DNA from: Ifrita kowaldi
Taxonomy: Eukaryota > Chordata > Aves > Passeriformes > Cinclosomatidae
DNA length: 64,000 nucleotides
Assembly (NCBI GenBank): GCA_013398055.1
Contig: VZRS01000308.1
Location: forward strand, 76,628 to 140,627
Reading direction: 5' to 3'
The notes under the pieces are model-generated. The model worked only from the letters and a program-made list of their open reading frames with translations, had not been told where the DNA came from and did not search any database. The position numbers and the translations under genes were made by a program. Positions 52,740 to 64,000 of the stretch are shown here, piece after piece. Position 1 is the stretch's first letter. Each line of letters starts with the position of its first letter.

Positions 52740-53260
52740 TAGCTCCAGGCTCAGGCATCCCATTGCAATGGAAGGGGAGCCGTGCTTGATGAGTTCCTGC
52801 TAGGTCGCAGCCAGGATGAATCTCCTCCTTTCTTTTCTGCAACGCATGAACAATCAAAGGCTCCTTTTTTATCTATTGTTGCCATGGAGGGCGTCCATTT
52901 AAAGTTCAAATTCCAGCAGGCTTGGGAAGAAGGAAAGGAGATAGGAGTAGGCTGGGCTGGGAGATGATAGGCAAGCATCAAAAGTGAGCTGAAGACAAGC
53001 CAGCACTTTGTCCTGTGACAGGACAGACCAGGCTGGGGGTACTTGGTTTTGAATGGATGCCTGGAAGTTTTTTGGAGCAGTGAATGAAACACTGCTGAGG
53101 TAGCAGGCACAGAGAGCATCTGGCGTTTTGCTTTCTTTGCCTCGGCAGAGTGGGTCACAATGTGAAATTAGGCCCGAAATGGCATTTAATGAAGTGAGCC
53201 CTTGTGCTGGAGGTGCCCTGTGCTCTGACAGTGAGGGAGTATAAGCCCTCTCCCTGAGGA
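52740..53260. promoter_or_regulatory. Candidate enhancer-like island in intron 4
   Basis: A compositionally distinct, less AT-rich block. It has an exact 12-base palindrome CCATTGCAATGG (52760-52771), a fused SOX/TCF-like AACAATCAAAGG (52849-52860) and an inverted SOX-like ATTGTT (52875-52880). Density of such sites suggests an intronic enhancer, but no conservation could be examined. The 135-codon minus-strand ORF across it is not recognisable as a protein. Confidence 0.3.
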
Positions 53261-56200
53261 CAGTGAAGAAAAGGAAATCTCATTAAGGATGGAGGTTTTC
53301 CCCCTCTTTTGTGAATGGATTCTGTAACAAATGTCTTGCAGATACCCAGAGCTGCTCAGCGCTGTGTTGCTTTGCCATACCTGCAGTCAGCTTTGCATGT
53401 ATATTTATGGTACTTTTCTGTAAGCACCGTGCTAAGAAGAGGAGGCAGCTTAATATCTGCTGCAGAGTTGTTTTTCCTTTCTGGTAAGTTCCTGTATGTA
53501 CAATAAGTATTTGTTGCTGAAAGAGCTAATGAGTACCAGACCAGCTGCATTTGACATTATGAGAAAAGAAAGGAGCCATCTATTGACTCACATGCCAGGT
53601 TTCAGCCAGCTGTGGATATTTCTTTTTTAATTATTACTTATCCCATCAGAAAATTGGATTATGCTAAAATTACTGGTGATGTTTCGAAAACAATACAATA
53701 CTGAGTTTAGAGCTATGGTTCAGTGTTAAATATAGAGTACTTATAGTTAATGTGCCTAAGCTGCACCAGAGGGTTTAAAGAGAGGTGAGAGCACTTTTCT
53801 CAGGTTTTACCATCTGGATTTTTGGCAGGTGGCAGGGGATTAAGTTATTTTTTTCCCTTGCTCTAAATTGCAAAAGATGATGGCTAGCAGAAGTGTTGAG
53901 TAATGTTTCATCTTTGATATGGGAACTTCTTCCAGATTTTTTTGGCAAAAAATAAAATCCCAGTATAATCTTCTAAAATTTATTAGAAAAAGAAGTTGTA
54001 TGTCTTCGACTTTAACTCAGGGTAATTTGGGGAGAGGATTCTTTAAATATTCAGTATTTTTGTAATAACATGTTAATCAAATTAATAAATTAGTACATTT
54101 TTGTGGTACCTGAATGCAAGGACTTAACTGTGAAATTAGACTTTGTTCTTCCATACTCTGTTATCTGTTGTGAAACTTCCTTGCTTTTTGACAGTCACTT
54201 TCTGACTTGATGCATCATCATAATCTAAAAGAGAACTTAAATCAAGTTGATTCACCTGAGGCTTTTTTCTGCAGAGAGGTTTATTAAAATCATGTGGAAA
54301 AGTGGAAGGTTTAACTGTCACTTTGTCTTTTGTTAGTCTTGCATTGTGTAGATCAATTCCTGCTGCATGTGTGCACCGGTGCATATGTGTGATAAAAGCT
54401 GAACAGATATCTCAGGACTGTGAAAATGAACTGATGGGAATTTCTCTACATCACTTAGTGATGTCAGTTCTTCCATTAGGATGGGAAATACTGACTTGTT
54501 TACCTGCTTTTTCAAGTACATACAAATTGAAGGGAAGTTTGTTCTGTTCTTAAGTTGCTGTTAGATGCAACTTTTAATGGAATATAGTTAATGAGGAGAT
54601 ATTTTCTGCATAAGTGATCTGGGAGGTGATGGTTTTGTGTTAAGGTGAGCTGCAGATAATCAGATAGCTCATCCATTCCTGTATTTGGAAGTACTCATTT
54701 ATTTTTATGCTGATGATGACATGTGCTTTGCAATAAAACTTAAGTATTAGCAGAAAAGGAATTTTAAATAAACGAGACTTCTGATGAGTTTCCTGATTTC
54801 CATTTTCTTTATAGTAATAACCATGTGACTGGAACTTAGAAGGCCATCATGGTATGCTAGGAAGTTTGTGAGCTGCGGTAGCATCAACAAATCCTCATAT
54901 TCAAAATACAGCATGTGTAATAATTGAATGTACAGTTTTTTGAATGTTTCAGCTTTTTCATGCAAACTCTGGGTTTTCTACACAATAGAGGAAAACTGAG
55001 GCTGTACAGTGAGAGGTTGAGCTCAATTTTAGTGTTACCTCAGTGTTTTAGGAATCTGAGTGTTGACTCTGTCTTACACAGGTTTTGTATACTTTGCTTC
55101 TCCTCTGACTTGGTTTGATATCTTTTAAAACATATATTGCACTGAAGGATAAAGGACCACATACATGGTTTCCTGACTTTTTAAAGAAACATACTGAGCA
55201 TCAACTGCTGACATGTTGTCAGCTTTGGTATTTGAACCAATAAACAAACTTGGCTGAAATGTATTTATCAAACAGAAGTTTTAGTACAAGTTGACTTAGT
55301 ATTAAAAATGTATAGCAGTCCTGTCGCTTAATGTCAGGAACACTTCTTGAACCACATTATTTCACAAATGTTCAGATAGTCCAAAATCAGACACCAAGCT
55401 AGAAAATGCAGTCCATGTACCATTCACCTTCAATCTCTGGTACTAATTCTGTTCTTCTTAAACAAATGCATTGTGTTCAACTTAACTTGTCCCTGGAAAT
55501 AATTAGTGGTAAAGGTCCACCTACAGTTTGAATTAATGCTCCTGGAAGAATTTACCGTTAAATTGTGGGTTTTGCATTGAGCTGAGCAAAAGATTCATGG
55601 AAGCACTTGTGCTTTGTGTGTCTGTGCCCATGTGTGCCTCTGTGCACTTCCATAGCAAGATCTTAAGGCTTTGTTTTGGGCAAGCATTTCTGTAGTGGAA
55701 AATTGGTCTGAAGAAGGGGGAACTGTTCCCAAGCTGATGGGGTAGTTTTCCCTTTTTTTCCCCATCCCCCTTCCCTGGCAGAAGTGAACTTTATGGCCCA
55801 ATTATAGAATCCCTTAAAATGCTAGTTATGATGGAGTTCCAGCATAACCCAATAATATAGGTGAGTCTGACATCTGTCAGTAACTAATGAGGGCAGCATT
55901 GGAATCAGGATTTGGGGTTTACTTCTCTAATTTCTCTTAAGTTTGACCCATCATATCAACTTAAAATTGGACCTGAGGATAAAAGAAAAGCGAACATGCA
56001 GGAATTTTAAGAGAAGTAGGTACATGGATGTGCACTGCAGCAATCAGTGCATATGTGATTCAGTTGTTAAAGTAATTGTTTGCAGCTCATAGCAAAGTCA
56101 TGAAGGAATAAGACCTTGGCTAAACTGCTCAGGAATAGAACTTCTCTATAAAAATAGATGACACATAAATGGCAGGAAATGAAGCCAATATGGTCATGTT

Positions 56201-59200
56201 TTGAAGCCACAAGGGTCAAATCCTGTCCTGTGTTACTCCAGTGCATAATCAGTCAAGTTAAACCTTGTTACTTGAGAGCAGAGCTTGGCATGGCAAAGCA
56301 AACTTTGAAATGTCACTGATTATTTGGAATTTTGTGGAAGCACAGCTACAGCTTTTTCTCTTCTTGTCTAAATGTATCTAGTTAGAAACTGAGAAATTTA
56401 TTAAAACTCCTGGGGTTGGAGTTAACTTTTTTGTTTATGTTGTTTCAGAGTTGATTGTAGTCTGTTAATTCTTCTGTCAGAGGAGTAATACATCAGAAGG
56501 CTTTGACTACCCAGGGTGGTCTTTGTTTTTGGATCCTGAATGCTGAACACTGAGAGATGGTACTGCAAGCAATCATAGTCTTGTTAAGCAGTTTTCTTGT
56601 GCTGCTCCTTTTGTGCCTGTGTTTCTGTTCAGGGATGTGTGTGTAGCTCATGTTAATGATGTGTGTGTGCCTTATTTCCCAGTCTAAAATGTGGAAAAGT
56701 AGATGCATCTTTCATCTGTATTAATTAGATAAGATTTAAATTAGGTCTTCATGAAATTATTTTGTCATATTACTAATGAAGATGGTAATAAGCAGTTTAA
56801 GTTGTTTCTTGCTTCCACAGCCTGTTTCTTTTCTGAAAGGAAAGGTAATAGTTCTCGAATAGGAAAAGAGGGAATGACTCTGGCAAAGCATGAATCACTT
56901 CTGCTGGGAGAGAGCATGTGCTCACATTGTTTCCCTCTGTGTCCTTCTACCACAAAACCAGATGTGTTTATCATCCCTGTATGCACACAAGTGGTGCAGC
57001 TGTTTGTTCCTCACACCATTGCTCATTAGTGCTGTTGGCTGATTGGATTTGCCAGACCGAAACCTCTAGAGCTTATGCAGCTCAAGCACAGGAGAGGCCC
57101 AACTCCACATTGTCCAGCTCTTCAGTCTATCCATAAGGTGAATAAATTCACTATCCATAACAGAGATGTGCTTAGGGTCAAGCAGCGAGTAGGAAAATAA
57201 CCTGGATGAAGGTGTGCAAAGAGAGTGGTTTACTTTAAGGCACAAAAGTTTCTGTGGTACTGCAGAGACCCCTGACTGCAGCTGTTGCTGAAGCAAGACC
57301 AGAGCAAGAACCCATCATCCAGGCCCTTTCCCTGCTCTTTCAGTGCCCTTTTGAATCATTTTTTTCTGTGGTGCTTCTTTGCCTTTGAACAAACCTCTGT
57401 TCTAATGCATTGGTGCATTTCAGATGAATGCTGCTGCTGTATCTAGTAATTGTCCTGTTTGGCTTAAACTTCCTTCTCCCTGGCCCAAGCCTTGTACTGT
57501 ATTAGGCAGCTGAACAAAGCAATGTCACTGTGTTCTACTTTGGTACTGTATTGATTATCAGCCAGTTCAGAAGAGTTAAATCCACTGTGTGAGCCCCCTC
57601 TGTTGCAGCTAATGGAATAATTCATAGCATCTGGAGGTGCTTGCTGGACTGGTCCTAAGAATAGCTGAAACTTTCTCTGCTTAATTACATGCAGTTGAAG
57701 TAGGTAGGCCTGATGTTTGTAGAGTGTAATTCCACATTCTTACAATAAAAGCTTGCATGATTTATACTTACTCAGACAGGGAAGGTAAAAGGTTGCAGTT
57801 CACAAATCCACTGAATTAGAGTATCTAAGAGGCTAACATCTTGATTAAAATTCCATACTGTAAACTTTTAAAAATGTGGTTTAATGTTGGTCTGGGCTTT
57901 ATAAAAGGGGAAAATGGCTATATATGTTCACCCTCTTCATGTTAGCACTAGTGTTGAATCATTCTTGACTGTATTACATTCAGTACTGCATTAACTCGCT
58001 TAGCTTTCAATTTGTCTTTAAAAGCAAACAAAAGTTAACCCCTGAGATGAATGGTCCTGAACTTGTAGAAGCTGCTAAACCCCAGCACTGAGTTTTCTGC
58101 ACTAAATTGCCCCTATCCAACCAAAAGTTCATTTTTAAAGGAATGACAGTAGTGGTTTGGCTGCTTAAATTCAGTTTAAACACTTTTAGACTGACAAACT
58201 TTTCTTTAATCTGCTTAAATTCCTTAGTTTATTATATTACATAATGTTGGAACTTCACTGAGTGCATGTAGTCTGTAAGCACGTGAGGGGTGAGCTGATA
58301 GCCCTGAGAGGGGCTGGGGATGCTCTCTGTTGTTCAGATCATCTTTGCAAACCACTAAAAGGAAAAGATACTTTGAGAGGATATTTAGTTTGAGTGTCAA
58401 ATTTAAAATCATATGTGCAGTGCCCATAATGAATGATTTTTATGTCTGAGTTTGGGGCAAGGGGAAGCAGTCTTTTAGGTTGAACTCAATCCCTGGTATT
58501 TGTAATCCCTGATGTATTTGGGATCTGCCATGCCTCCAACTTGGCTGTTTGGATTGTGGTGTGATAGCAGTGATGTTAATTGGGTCCTACAAGTTTCCTG
58601 GCTAGGTGAGTAGGCTGCTTTACAGCTCTGAAGGCTGCAGTGCCTGAGTTCTGAAATCCCCTCACCGGTGCTGGGGGCCCTGTGTGAGTGCAGTGGTGCT
58701 CAGTCAGGGAACTGGACCTCAAATTCCCTTACTGTCCCCTAGTCTTTGTGCATTTTATTTTTCTCAGTTGGAGACTTACTTCACACAATGAGCAGCCTTG
58801 TATTCTGGCATAACTGAGTATAATTAGATAAATTCAGCATTTTGCTTAAATATTTAAGTCATTATTTTTTTCAACTAATAGCACTAAGTAAAAAGCCAAA
58901 TTAAATCACAGGTTCTTGCAGCTTATAAACAAAACTTACAAGGATACTGTGGCACAATTTAGAATATGAGCATAAATATCTAGGCCAATAAATAGATCAA
59001 CTTTCATGGTAGACTACACCAGAAAACTGCATGCTTAAATCTGGAACAGTCTGGCTAGTGGGAGATGAAAGCCTATTACATCATGATGCTGTTTAGCATC
59101 TGATGTGAAATGAGTTCATGGCAGTTTCCTTCCCTTCCTGGGCACCTACATCTGAAAAATTGAAATAATCTTTGAAGATACAGCAGAGACAAAGCACTGA

Positions 59201-62200
59201 ACAGTTGTCATTTCAAGTCGTAGCCATATTGCTGTGTATTGCTGTCAGCTTGTATTGATTTTTAACTGGGTCTTTGGCATTGCAAATAGAGTTTTACCTT
59301 ATTTGACTACAAGAATTGCAGCAGTAATTCTTTCTCTGCTGAAAGGAATGGTTATTATAGTTCAGTGTCTAATTACATGGCAGAATGTTGGAGGCTGTTT
59401 GCTTGTTCTCATTCATATCCAGTATTCCAGTTCTTTTCTGATTCCTAGCTATAGATGATGACATAAACATTGCCTTTTTAACATACAAAAATACATGTCA
59501 GATTTCCAGGAAAATGAGGGATACCTGCAGAGCTACAGAAAGATAAGAGCATCTTTGGTTCCAAAGTCTGTTTCATCAGAGATTTGATTTTGCCCATGAA
59601 GGTGTCAGGAATTTTCTTGGGATTTGATTGTTCCCACATAATACATAAATAGAAATGGTTTTGTTCACTACTTGTTTTTTAACCTGGTGCAAGAACAAAA
59701 AAATATGTCTCTCTTGATTTACTTCAAATTCATAACTTAAAAATCTTCAGTGGGTTTGAACCTGATGTATTTTCCTAGACACTTGAATTCTAAAATTTAA
59801 TGTATTTCTACACCTTTTAATTTCTTGTTTGAACAGGGAGAAATTCTTTCCTACTTAACTTTGGTTTTTAACTTCTAGTGCATTAGCAAACCTCAAGCAC
59901 ATAACATCATGTAGGATATTATATTGTTTTCCTCCTGTCAGCACCACTTTGTACCAGTGAAGCAACATTTCTGCTCAGCTGCAAGTTACTTGAAAGCAAA
60001 GGTTATCTGCAAACACTGGAGTGTTCACTGAATGCTCAGTGCAATTCAAGACCGAAAAGTCAGAGTCAAATGTCAAGAGATTTACTCTACAGAAAGATTA
60101 ATGGTTTGTTACGTAAACACAGCATTTTTTCTTACTATTTTTCACTTTATGCATAGTAGAAGACGTAGGGTTTAGGACTTATGGGATATTTTTAATCTGT
60201 ACAACCAGTTGACATTTCTAATAATTTACAATAGACACTGCACATATTTCCAACTTAAATTGTCACACGTGAAGGTATTAATGTAAGTAATTAGGTGCAT
60301 GAAGTGACAATTCAGTTTACAGGGAGGGACACCCTTCACATCTGTGTGGTTGGATGTGATGCCAGCCAGGTGATGGTTTGTTCTCAGTGTGATTGTGAGC
60401 TGCTCACATCAGACTTTTGGGGTCTTTGTGACTTTTATAAACTCCTTCCTTAAGCCTCCCTTTTAGCTTCACTGAATGGAGTCTCTCCAGATAATGAATT
60501 TGTACTGTGGTTGGATTTTGTTGTTGCTGAGACTCAACTGTGACCTCTTTGGGGACAGGTTGGTGTCTGAGACATGAACACATCGTGCTGTTTGTGGTGC
60601 TTCTGTTCTGAAGCTTAACTATGAGTTACCATCAATAAAGGCGTTTGTTTTTCAGCCAGTCTCACTAATCTACAGGAAACATAAGTCAAGGAAGTGAAGT
60701 AAGGACCTATGAAGCTCTCAAGGGAAAAGTGCAGGCCATCTAACTTGCCCCATCTCCATCAACTGGCTAGATACAGGGAAGGAACAAAAAGGCCACATGT
60801 TGCTGCATGCTTGGGTTCTGCTCCTTCAGTGTTTTACTCCTGGATTAGATGCTGATACTCCAGGAAATTCCAGAATCTCCTCATGAGGACCACTGTACCA
60901 GCCACATGTTTCATATCCCTGGTAGAGGGACCTTAACAGTCAAGAAATCCTGTGTGCCAGTCTTATCTTAAAGCAGCATCTCTTGTGCCATCATAGGCAG
61001 AAGTCGCAGGATGGGACAGGAAGCAAGCCAGATAAGCCAGTCTGATTATTCTGATAAATTCCCTCTCTTCCGAAGCATGTGGCTTCAGGGAGCAGCCTAT
61101 CCTGTGGTGGTAACTGGTGCTGAGAAGGCAGTAGGATGGGCTCAGAGCTCCTGGTGGTTTCGGGCTTCCTCTGCTCCTCACTGTGTGCCAGCTGCTGCAG
61201 CTGCACCTCTTCAGAGCAGCTGGATCTTCACCCCCACTCAAAGCCGAGGGCTGGACTTGGAGGATGATGGGGGCTTGGGGGAGAAGCATGAGAACTGCTG
61301 CTCCCATTATACACTAGGTTTTCATGCACATAAATGTCTTATTTTTTCCCTTGACTACTGTAGCAAATGCTCTAGTTTTGTTAGTAAAACAAAAACAACC
61401 TTTTTATTGCTTCTTATATTTAGAAAGTGATGTATTACGGGTTTCTGAGCTGAAGGTTTAGTAAAGAGTACAGACATTAGCTTCCTTTCAGGCTGCTCTG
61501 GGCCTTTCTTGTTTGCTTTGTATGGCAAGGGTCTAGAGAGATTTCTTTTATTTCCTTCCCTGCCATTGTTTTTGGTACAAAGTTGGGGTTTTTTTCTTAA
61601 TATTCAGACATTTTATCGCCTCACTTCTTTTAAAACTCTGAGGTTCTTTTTTTTTTCCTTTTTTTCCATCACACAAAAGAATACTTTTAGCTGATTGAGT
61701 TCTATCCATTGCCAACTGTGGACTCTTTTGTCTTGCTAGTCCAGCATCCTTTATAAAATGAGGACCATTGAGCAAGTACTCGCAGACTCCCCACTGAGCA
61801 CAATTGTGCTTCAAAGGTGTGGTACTGTACCAGTGTAACATGGAAAGCTGCAGTTCAGAGGGCCTGAATGCATTGCAATTTCTACCTTTTGCTTTGTGAA
61901 AGGAGCGGGATTGTACTGCGAGATAATAAATCCACCTATTTTTAGTTTGGTGAGGTTGTGACAAGTGGGTGAACAAAGAACCAGTTGAATGCACTTGCTG
62001 TTGTGTTGAAACCGGCTAAAAGTTCCCATTCAAGTGGTTTCAGCACAGTACAGCTAACAGGCAATTTTCCATTTATGTACACAAACCTTCTAGAAAGACA
62101 GCTGTGTGGTTGGATTAATTTCTAGCAGTAAATTGAATAAAAGATATTTTGAAGGGGGACTCGGGAATTCCTTTCTGAAACACTGAAAGCAGAACTTTCA

Positions 62201-64000
62201 AAGCTTCTCTTTATTTGGTCCCTTTCCTTCCCAGTACCTACTATAAGTTTAAAGAACTGAAAATATTGTCCCCTGTATGGAGATAGAACACATCTTGTTG
62301 TGTTTTCCAAAGCAATGAGATAGACTTAGGACTAAAATATACTTAAATATTTTTTACTTTAGAAATATACTGGTTTGCTCTTAAGTAAACATGAGAGAAA
62401 TTTGTACCTATTAGTCATAGAAGGAAACTCAGATGTTCTCAAATGTTTCTACTTGAATAAGCTGTGAGTGAGCTATACAGAAGCATTTTGAAAACAGGAA
62501 TGTGTATTATACCACATTTGTTTTCATAGGGGAGTGAAAATTGAAAATAGAAATCTTTTTGATCATGCAAGGTTATCTCGTTGGTGTTAGTCACATGCAG
62601 AATTGAATATGGGCTTTAACTGTGGCTAGCAAAGACTTTGAATTCCTCCTGACAGAACTATGACCAACGGTAATTTTTTTTCTGAGATCTGATCTTTGAG
62701 TGCAGGCCTTGGAGTTACATAAATCAGCTTCTAAATGAGGTCTTGTTTGTCTGTTCAAACAAACTAGATTGTCCCTTATAGATCTTTCTGGCCAGAAATG
62801 TATAACTTAAGTAATCATCTAATGTGTGTTGTAAGATATGAAAGCTGTTTGAGCAGGAGAAGAGCAAAACAAACCTCTGATCAGTAGAGAAATGTGTTGC
62901 ATTGATGTGTTAAATGTGGTGCAGGCTCAGGGAGTGCTGCTGCACAACCTTCCCTGTGGAGGGGTATCAGTGATGGGGGCCACCATCCCATCCCCGTGCT
63001 TCTGGTTACCCTCAGCCTGCCTGTGCTGTGACTGAGCTCCAGACCCTGGGTGCTCTGCTTTTTACCTTTACCTGAGCTTTCCCTCCAGTGAGCTTTCTGT
63101 GTAGATTTGATGTAGGTGTGTCCAAGGAACTGTATGACCTTACAGCATGGCAGTGGGGTTGTCTGCAAGGTGTTCCATATGTAACATCAACCTAAGGGAT
63201 CAGGCCAATCCCCTCCCCCTAGTGAGGTTTCCTGTTTTAACCAGCTCTATACAGACAAGCCTAACTCAAATTTCTTCTGAATTTGTGAAGTTTTGTTTAA
63301 AAAATACCCAAAGATACTGGTAGCCCCTTATGTGGGTGCTGATGTGCATTGGTGAAGTAGGAACCATTACCATGTGCTCTTGAAGAGCATCTGGAATACA
63401 GCATACTAGGAATGTTGCAATGTTCCCATTTCAAATAAACAAATATAAAATACTTGAGAAATGACAAATTGGGGGAGGAAGCTGGAAATGGGTGTGAAAG
63501 TTGGTCTTGTTCCCTGTGGATCTCCTTGTAATACAATGATTGCCGAGTGTGAGACTGGAGTCACTTAACCAGTGAGAGACTGAAAATGAGCGTTACTGTC
63601 TTGCACCACCTCTGAGAGGAGCCCTGGCTATTTCACCTTCCTCTCCCTGGGTGCTTCTATGAGGCCCAATTTGGAAGTTTCTCACTTGTTAAAATCTAAG
63701 TTCTGCTCTCTGTATATTTGTTTTTTATTTTCTTAAATGCTGTCTCTGGATTCTAGCCAAGGATCCCTTACAGCTCCATTAGGAGCTTAGGCATTTTTCC
63801 TTTATGTGTGGGACAGAGGTAGCACATTTACTGTGTGTTTCTTTTCTTTTGTGTTTGTGTAAATAAAGATGAATGCCCCTCTGATTTTAATATCCTTTGA
63901 ATTTAAATAGAATTGCTCCTGAGCTCTTGTTCAGACAGTACCCAACTGAAAGACAAACTAAGCTGACTCTGGAGCAAGATGCTCCCAGTAGAGACTTGGG
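53261..64000 (+). other. FAM53A: FAM53A intron 4, right part (terminal exon not reached)
   Basis: AT-rich sequence to the right edge. I looked for the expected last FAM53A exon, an acidic tail encoded after a phase-0 acceptor, and did not find it, so it should lie beyond 64000. Minus-strand frames at 54136-54384 and 54747-54965 are somewhat protein-like but unidentified. The 139-codon (+) and 148-codon (-) ORFs near 61-62 kb are within chance expectation. Confidence 0.6.

Noticed and set aside
55803..55860. Possible minus-strand CR1 terminus (tatagaatccctt)
   Set aside because: Only a dozen bases resemble the CR1 end and the adjoining sequence does not continue the match.
61011..61994. ORFs of 139 (plus) and 148 (minus) codons near the right end
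   Set aside because: A rough stop-codon-frequency estimate gives about half an ORF of this length expected by chance. No recognisable domain.
1..64000. CRISPR arrays, operons, tRNA or rRNA genes, prokaryotic mobile elements
   Set aside because: Sequence character is vertebrate intronic. No regularly spaced direct repeats, cloverleaf sequences or rRNA signatures were seen.

Overview
This window is vertebrate nuclear DNA and almost certainly avian. It is AT-rich, dominated by introns, and has GT-AG splice signals but no bacterial gene organisation. Two interspersed repeats point to a bird: a degraded CR1 LINE, the main avian LINE family, at about 20.56-22.16 kb, and a solitary long terminal repeat at about 31.9-33.1 kb that resembles ERVL-type LTRs of songbirds. 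A passerine is the most likely source, but that is an inference from repeat style.

One protein-coding gene is recognisable: FAM53A (dorsal neural-tube nuclear protein), on the + strand. Three coding exons fit together in frame. Exon 2 (12740-12986; ATG at 12909) encodes residues 1-26. Exon 3 (19872-19926) encodes residues 27-44 plus the first base of codon 45. Exon 4 (23738-24540) encodes the rest of codon 45 through residue 312. All three have good splice sites and compatible phases. The C-terminal coding exon is not in the window, so intron 4 runs off the right edge (more than 37 kb). The first non-coding exon is not certain. A TATA box followed by a strong splice donor near 9.46-9.56 kb is the best local candidate.

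The most striking structure is a 1.7 kb direct duplication carrying all of exon 4 (23263-24961 and 24963-26665), with a single N exactly at the junction. A second, smaller direct duplication (4221-4467 and 4469-4714) also has a single N at its junction. In both, the copies are nearly identical and differences cluster next to the N. This is the signature of unmerged overlapping contig ends, that is, false assembly duplications. The two exon-4 copies also cannot be spliced in series, because the second would be read out of frame and stop after seven codons. The correct annotation is therefore one exon 4.

Layout: 1-12739 upstream/intron 1; 12740-12986 exon 2; 12987-19871 intron 2; 19872-19926 exon 3; 19927-23737 intron 3 with the CR1 element; 23738-24540 exon 4; 24541-26665 start of intron 4 plus the duplicate; 26666-64000 intron 4 with the LTR at 31.9-33.1 kb and a few regulatory-looking islands. 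Apart from a few weak candidates listed as findings, the remaining open reading frames look like chance ORFs. I found no CRISPR array, operon, tRNA or rRNA, and nothing that amounts to a previously undescribed biological system.
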